Positions 60,079-64,000 of a DNA stretch of 64,000 bases are shown here, one piece after another; position 1 is the first letter of the stretch; each line of letters opens with the position of its first letter. The notes under the pieces are model-generated. The model saw only the letters and a list, made by a program, of their open reading frames with translations. It did not search any database and was not told where the DNA came from. The translations under genes were made by a program, and so were the position numbers. Origin of the DNA: Candidatus Blautia faecipullorum (GTDB lineage: Bacteria > Bacillota > Clostridia > Lachnospirales > Lachnospiraceae). The stretch covers positions 62,001-126,000 of the forward strand of contig DXEG01000036.1 in the NCBI GenBank assembly GCA_019115125.1, given 5' to 3'.

Positions 60079-61617
60079 ATGAATCACATATCAGAGATAA
60101 GAAATGACAGCGGAATACCTACATTATATGTAGATGGACAGCCTTTTCAGGCATTGGCAGGAGAGGTACATAATTCTGCTGCATATGATCCGAAAAAGAT
60201 GGAAGCAGAAATCTGGGAGAAAATGGAGCAGAGTAATCTGAATACGCTGATCGTGTCTGTATACTGGGAAACGCTGGAACCGGAAGAAGGAAGGTTTGAT
60301 TTTGCCCTTGTGGATGCACTTTTAAAGCAGGCCGACAAATATAAAAAGAAATTGATTCTGCTCTGGTTCGGTCTTTGGAAAAATGCGGAGTCCGCCTATG
60401 TGCCGGTGTGGATGAAGAAAAACAGTGAGACATATTTCCGTGCGGAATTATATGGCGGCGAGAGATTGAATACGATCTCACCTTTATGTGCAGCGGCGGT
60501 GGAGAAAGATGCCAATGCTTTTTCACACCTTATGGAACATATCAGAGAAACAGATGAGAATTCTGCGGTTATCATGGTACAGATAGAAAATGAAGTGGGT
60601 CTGTTAGGAACAGAGAGAGATTACTGCGCTCAGGCAGAAGAGGTGTTTGGCGGATCTGTGCCGGAAATACTGCTTCCAGAGCAGACAGAGAAAGAACGTG
60701 CTACATGGAAAGAAACCTTTGGTGATGACGCGGAGGAAGTTTTCTCTGCATGGTGCTTTGCAAGTGCTTTGGAACAGGTTGCATCTGCCGGAAAGGAGAA
60801 ACATCCTCTTCCCTGCTTTACGAATGTATGGCTGAAACAGTTTCCGTGGTATCCGGGATCCTATCCATCCGGAGGGCCGGTAGATGATATGCTGTGGGTA
60901 TGGAAAGCAGCGGCTCCCTCGCTTTTTACCATCGGTCCGGACATCTATGTGCCATATGTACCTGACATCATGAAGGCATACAGCAGGCCGGATAATCCAC
61001 TTTTAATCCCCGAAGTGCGGAAAGATGCGGTTACAGCTTCCTATGCTCTCTATGCATTCCTGCATTTTCATGCGTTATGCTATGCACCTTTTGGAGTGGA
61101 AGATCTGTGGACGGACCAGCCTTCGGATCTTCCGGCAGAAGTGATAGACGCCCTGAAACTGGATCCGCTTTCCTTTAATCTGAGCGGGACAAAAGAGATT
61201 TTGGGCGAGGTGTACAGACTTCTGGGAGAAATCAGGCCGTTGTACCTGAAATATCGGGGAACAGAACATATGAAGTGCTTCCTGAAACAGTCAGAGGGAG
61301 ATCAGGGATGTTATCTGAAGTTCCGGAACTACGATATAGAAATACAGTATCTCCCGAGAACAGACGGCGCACCGGCAGCCGCAGGAGCCGTCTTTGAACT
61401 GGATGAAAATTCGTTTCTGATCATAGGAATGATGTGCAGTATCCGTTTCCATACGAAACCGGGAGATCACAGGAAAGCAGACTTCCTTACAAAAGAAGCA
61501 GGGACATTCCGGAATGGCAAATGGGTGTGTGAGCAGAGACAGAATGGAGATGAAAAAATTGTATCAGTTTTATATAATATGCCGGGGTGTTTTCAAATAG
61601 AAACATTTAAGTATTGA
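60079..61617 (+). CDS. GH35/GH42-like glycosidase with DUF5597 domain
   Basis: A 512-residue enzyme. The barrel opens LYVDGQPFQALAGEVHNSAA, continues NLNTLIVSVYWETLEPEEGRF and carries the acid/base Glu in MVQIENEVGLLG (about residue 176) and the nucleophile Glu in LLIPEVRKD (about residue 312). This is the pattern of beta-galactosidase-like proteins with a C-terminal DUF5597 domain (EHMKCFLKQSEGDQGCYLKF onward). No signal peptide. Likely releases a beta-linked galactose or related sugar from imported glycosides. AAAAGGGGAATAATGGA precedes the ATG. Last gene of the symporter unit; no clear terminator seen downstream. Confidence 0.85.
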   Translation: MNHISEIRNDSGIPTLYVDGQPFQALAGEVHNSAAYDPKKMEAEIWEKMEQSNLNTLIVSVYWETLEPEEGRFDFALVDALLKQADKYKKKLILLWFGLWKNAESAYVPVWMKKNSETYFRAELYGGERLNTISPLCAAAVEKDANAFSHLMEHIRETDENSAVIMVQIENEVGLLGTERDYCAQAEEVFGGSVPEILLPEQTEKERATWKETFGDDAEEVFSAWCFASALEQVASAGKEKHPLPCFTNVWLKQFPWYPGSYPSGGPVDDMLWVWKAAAPSLFTIGPDIYVPYVPDIMKAYSRPDNPLLIPEVRKDAVTASYALYAFLHFHALCYAPFGVEDLWTDQPSDLPAEVIDALKLDPLSFNLSGTKEILGEVYRLLGEIRPLYLKYRGTEHMKCFLKQSEGDQGCYLKFRNYDIEIQYLPRTDGAPAAAGAVFELDENSFLIIGMMCSIRFHTKPGDHRKADFLTKEAGTFRNGKWVCEQRQNGDEKIVSVLYNMPGCFQIETFKY

Positions 61618-61741
61618 TTTACGATGGGGAATTATTTAGAAGGAGTTTGTGAACCTATTGGAAGCTGCGCTCATTCAGAGTACTGATGTATCTAAATATC
61701 ATACCACTTATGCTGTAAAAATAACCATCTATAGAAAAACA

Positions 61742-61771
61742 GTAGAAACCTCCATCTAATTTTCTTATACT
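61742..61771. promoter_or_regulatory. Inverted repeat and -10 before the LytTR gene
   Basis: ACAGTA (about 61739-61744) and TACTGT (about 61768-61773) are a perfect inverted repeat 23 bases apart; TATACT (61766-61771) is a likely -10. CCATCTA also occurs twice (near 61725 and 61752) as a direct repeat. Possible autoregulatory LytTR site. Confidence 0.45.
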
Positions 61772-61797
61772 GTATTTGAAGCAGGAGGTGAGAGAAA

Positions 61798-62238
61798 ATG
61801 CAAATTGAAATCAAGATTGATAATAGTTGCAGGGAAACCAAAATTATTGTGGTTACCGACAAGATGACTGATGAAATAAACACACTTGTCAAAAAACTCG
61901 CCGGGGATACTCCACAGCTTATTGCAGGGCTTCAAAAAGATACATTGAAAATATTAGACCAACATGATATTTTCCGTATTTACGCGGCAAACGGAAAGGT
62001 GTACGCGGAAACAGAGGATGGAGAGTATCTGCTTCGATTGCGGTTATATGAACTTGAGGAACGTCTTGACAAAAACGATTTTGTCCGTATTTCTAACTCG
62101 GAAATGATCAATCTGAAAAAAGTTAAGGGATTTGATCTGAGTTATACCGGAACAATCTGTGTTTCATTTCTGAATGATACGGTTACTTATGTTTCAAGGC
62201 GATATGTTAAAAAAATCAAGCAGGTTTTAGGAATATGA
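61798..62238 (+). CDS. LytTR DNA-binding regulator, stand-alone
   Basis: A 146-residue protein: an N-terminal alpha/beta half (residues 1-45) without a receiver domain and a C-terminal LytTR domain (DIFRIYAANGKVYAETEDGEY, then LEERLDKNDFVRISNSEMIN and TVTYVSRRYVKKIKQVLG). LytTR proteins bind direct repeats and usually regulate exported or membrane products. GCAGGAGGTGAGAGAAA precedes the ATG. The next gene starts ten bases after the stop and is a DUF3021 membrane protein; LytTR-DUF3021 pairs are common in Firmicutes and are thought to regulate themselves. Confidence 0.93.
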   Translation: MQIEIKIDNSCRETKIIVVTDKMTDEINTLVKKLAGDTPQLIAGLQKDTLKILDQHDIFRIYAANGKVYAETEDGEYLLRLRLYELEERLDKNDFVRISNSEMINLKKVKGFDLSYTGTICVSFLNDTVTYVSRRYVKKIKQVLGI

Positions 62239-62248
62239 GGTGATTGGT

Positions 62249-62716
62249 ATGAAGAAAAAAGTCGTTATTCGATGTTTCATCGGCGCACCGGTTGGATTGG
62301 CGCTTAGTACTATGATTACGATCGCTATTTCATTAACTGTGGGGGATGGACACTATTACGCGGTTGTTCCTGAATTGATTGCAGATTGCGGAACAGAAAT
62401 TAATGCAGTTTTATTGCAGGCAGTCTGCTCATTATTGTATGGCGCTGCATGGGCAGGCGCTTCGATTATTTGGGAAACAGATAATTGGAGCATTCTTCGC
62501 CAAACAACAACACATTTAATCGTATGCTCTATTTGTACATTTCCCATTGCTTATTTTATGCGTTGGATGGATCACAGTATTCTGGGCATTGTAAGTTATT
62601 TTGGAATCTTTTCTGCAATTTATTTTATTATTTGGCTTTCACAATATATGGCCGTAAAAAAGCGTGTTCAACAGATAAACAGTAAGGTTGAGAGGAATAA
62701 TCGTATAGAGAGGTAA
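62249..62716 (+). CDS. DUF3021 membrane protein
   Basis: A 155-residue protein with four predicted membrane helices (GLALSTMITIAISLTV, LLYGAAWAGASIIW, LIVCSICTFPIAYFM and IVSYFGIFSAIYFIIWLS) and a basic cytoplasmic tail. This is the DUF3021 family, usually the partner and likely inhibitor of the LytTR regulator beside it. Start ATG 62249 is preceded by GAGG at eight bases; the GTG at 62240 is less likely. Confidence 0.92.
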   Translation: MKKKVVIRCFIGAPVGLALSTMITIAISLTVGDGHYYAVVPELIADCGTEINAVLLQAVCSLLYGAAWAGASIIWETDNWSILRQTTTHLIVCSICTFPIAYFMRWMDHSILGIVSYFGIFSAIYFIIWLSQYMAVKKRVQQINSKVERNNRIER

Positions 62717-62768
62717 TGTCTGAAAAGGCATGACATTTCTTGTATGGTATGATTAAATGTAAATGCAT

Positions 62769-62809
62769 AGCCGGATGGTTTTCGCTAGAAGATCACTCGG
62801 CTGTTTTTA
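62769..62809 (+). terminator. Terminator after the LytTR-DUF3021 unit
   Basis: AGCCG (62769-62773) pairs with CGGCT (62798-62802), followed by GTTTTTAT. Short stem with a long loop; moderate. Confidence 0.6.
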
Positions 62810-62832
62810 TGCCCTGGTATATGGAGAACTGA

Positions 62833-63009
62833 ATATCTGACGGAGGAAAAGTCAGAAGGTCAGAGAGAGCCTGCTGTGTCAGCTTAATCCGATGTGATTT
62901 GACGGAAGGAGAGTATGAAGGCATCGGGTACCGTATTCTTGGATATGTAAAGGGAGATTATCTGAAAACACTGGCAAGAAAAGAAAACTGGGTATATTAT
63001 ATAGATTAA
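62833..63009 (+). pseudogene. ORF remnant, C-terminal fragment of unknown protein
   Basis: In-frame from 62833 to a TAA at 63007-63009 the sequence reads, near its end, GYRILGYVKGDYLKTLARKE and then NWVYYID. It has no start codon or ribosome site and begins right after a stop in the same frame. The composition is protein-like, so it is probably the tail of a deleted gene. I do not recognise the family. Confidence 0.35.
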
Positions 63010-63025
63010 GAAGGAGGCAGAGAAT

Positions 63026-63907
63026 ATGGCTGAAAAAACAGAAAATAAGTCCGTATTAAGGATGATAATCCCCCAGTGGCAGGGCGGGGTAAACCCGAAC
63101 TATGTATTCGGTTCAGAGCTTCTGGCGTGTATTGCGCCCACGGCTCCAAACACGGAGACAGTCAGAATACAGGTGGATACAGATTTTGAAAAGAAGCTCG
63201 ATCAAATCGATGGAATCGACGGCGGCGATATTCTTCTGAAGCAGATGAGGGAGACGCGGGATATCTTAAGGGAAAAATCGCCGGACAAGGTGATTGTTTT
63301 CGGAGGCGATTGTTCGGTGACGCAGGTTCCCTTTGACTATCTCAGGGGAAAATATAAAGAGGAAATAGGCATCATCTGGCTGGACGCGCATCCGGATATA
63401 TCCGGCCCGTCGGCATCCTCCCATCTCCATGAAATGCCGCTGGCGAATTTATTGGGTCAAAACAGAGAATCGGAGATCACTTGCTCAGAAAACATATATG
63501 AAGCAGATAAAATTTTCCTTGCCGGATTGATCGAAGAGCGTCTGAGGGATATGGATATGGCATGTAAAGAACTGAATATTCGTATCGCTTCCCCGGAGGA
63601 ATTGGAGGAAAACAGCAGCGCGGTCCTGAACTGGATCCATGAAACAGGAGTGAAATATGTGGCGGTGCACTGGGATCTGGATGTGCTTTCACCGGAGGAC
63701 TTCCGCTGCATTTATCCGGCGGAACCCTATACGGACGCGGATGAATTTCCTGCCGCGGTAGGCAGAATGACATTAAAGGGAATCGGCAGACTCCTTTCGG
63801 ATGTGTCCGGATATGCGGAAATTGTGGGCCTGAGTGTGACAGAGCACCTGCCCTGGGACGCAATGAATCTTCGTGCGGCTTTGGGATCGATCTCGATTTT
63901 TAAATGA
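63026..63907 (+). CDS. Arginase/agmatinase-family protein with altered metal site
   Basis: A 293-residue ureohydrolase-fold protein. Metal-binding motifs are WLDAHPDI (D120, H122, D124) and HWDLDVLSPED (D217, D219), but the first His of the family, in GGDHS, is Cys here (GGDCS, C96). The rest of the fold (FDYLRGKYKEEIGIIWLDAH, VVGLSVTEHLP) is intact. This variant occurs in a subgroup annotated only as arginase family, whose substrate is unknown. AAGGAGGCAGAGAAT precedes the ATG. It may hydrolyse a guanidine compound with a changed metal preference; that is inference. Unlinked to the glycoside genes by any visible operon. Confidence 0.87.
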   Translation: MAEKTENKSVLRMIIPQWQGGVNPNYVFGSELLACIAPTAPNTETVRIQVDTDFEKKLDQIDGIDGGDILLKQMRETRDILREKSPDKVIVFGGDCSVTQVPFDYLRGKYKEEIGIIWLDAHPDISGPSASSHLHEMPLANLLGQNRESEITCSENIYEADKIFLAGLIEERLRDMDMACKELNIRIASPEELEENSSAVLNWIHETGVKYVAVHWDLDVLSPEDFRCIYPAEPYTDADEFPAAVGRMTLKGIGRLLSDVSGYAEIVGLSVTEHLPWDAMNLRAALGSISIFK

Positions 63908-64000
63908 TTACAGAAGATACTATGTACATGGGGTGGAAACTCCAAAGTGATCAGCTGAAGAAGAAGGATGCAGGTGTTTAGATAACGCTGCTTAAAAACA
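63908..64000. other. Right edge, no feature seen
   Basis: The last 93 bases show no gene start, terminator or repeat that I can support. Confidence 0.6.

Larger units (their letters stand above)
62717..63025. other. 309-base gap with terminator and ORF remnant
   Basis: Contains the terminator of the LytTR unit (62769-62809) and a short open frame (62833-63009) without start codon. No promoter could be assigned to the arginase-family gene that follows. Confidence 0.6.

Noticed and set aside
1-64000. tRNA, rRNA, insertion sequence or prophage genes
   Set aside because: Looked for cloverleaf-like stretches, transposase or integrase motifs and terminal repeats; none could be supported.

Overview
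The window looks like a chromosomal segment of a spore-forming, Gram-positive gut Clostridium, probably a Lachnospiraceae member. Supporting signs are AGGAGG-type ribosome sites throughout, a CIRCE-controlled clpB, AddAB in place of RecBCD, a small acid-soluble spore protein, a PadR/DUF1700/DUF4097/PspC operon, a GPH symporter and many GH3 enzymes. The family assignment is inference from gene content, not from a marker gene. No rRNA, tRNA, CRISPR array or transposase was seen.

Region by region. Bases 1-3322 are the broken right end of a defence island: the 3' end of a BREX-1 pglX, an AT-rich DUF2971 gene, an AlbA_2/Schlafen-type ATPase gene and an internal fragment that I read as pglZ; no complete pglZ and no brxL follow. 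Bases 3374-11206 are housekeeping: clpB under a CIRCE/HrcA operator, a DUF4250 ORF, and a MarR-controlled heterodimeric ABC exporter. Bases 11394-20782 are a serine hydrolase followed by a xylan/xylo-oligosaccharide locus: AraC regulator, solute-binding protein, two permeases, a GH3 beta-xylosidase and a GH43 enzyme broken by a one-base deletion in an A tract. Bases 20818-37453 hold ybjQ, a HelD-like helicase, a lipoprotein, a methyltransferase, hslO, nadE, an FMN-binding-like membrane protein, addBA and an RsmF-type rRNA methyltransferase. Bases 37529-40239 hold padR-DUF1700-DUF4097-pspC and a spore protein gene.

Bases 40382-61617 are a large Gram-positive glycan/glycoside utilisation locus with two AraC regulators, a GPH symporter and seven glycoside-active enzymes: two GH3 with permuted domain order, one GH3 in normal order, GH78 rhamnosidase, GH94-type phosphorylase, a GH5-like clan GH-A enzyme and a DUF5597/GH35-like enzyme. 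It also has small proteins of 29 and 46 residues. None of the enzymes has a signal peptide, so the likely plan is to import small rhamnose- and glucose-containing glycosides and take them apart in the cytoplasm.

The most interesting signal is regulatory. Three promoters in this locus (before the genes at 41730, 45580 and 50503) carry the same direct repeat, TTTACAATTT-N8-ATTTTGCAATATT. In each, the second half-site sits over the -35 position and the -10 begins exactly 28 bases after the TTTG/TTTA of that half-site. This is the geometry of an AraC-type activated regulon, and the AraC gene at 44148-45344 is the best candidate activator. The window closes with a LytTR/DUF3021 pair, an unrecognised ORF remnant and an arginase-family protein with Cys in place of the first metal-binding His.
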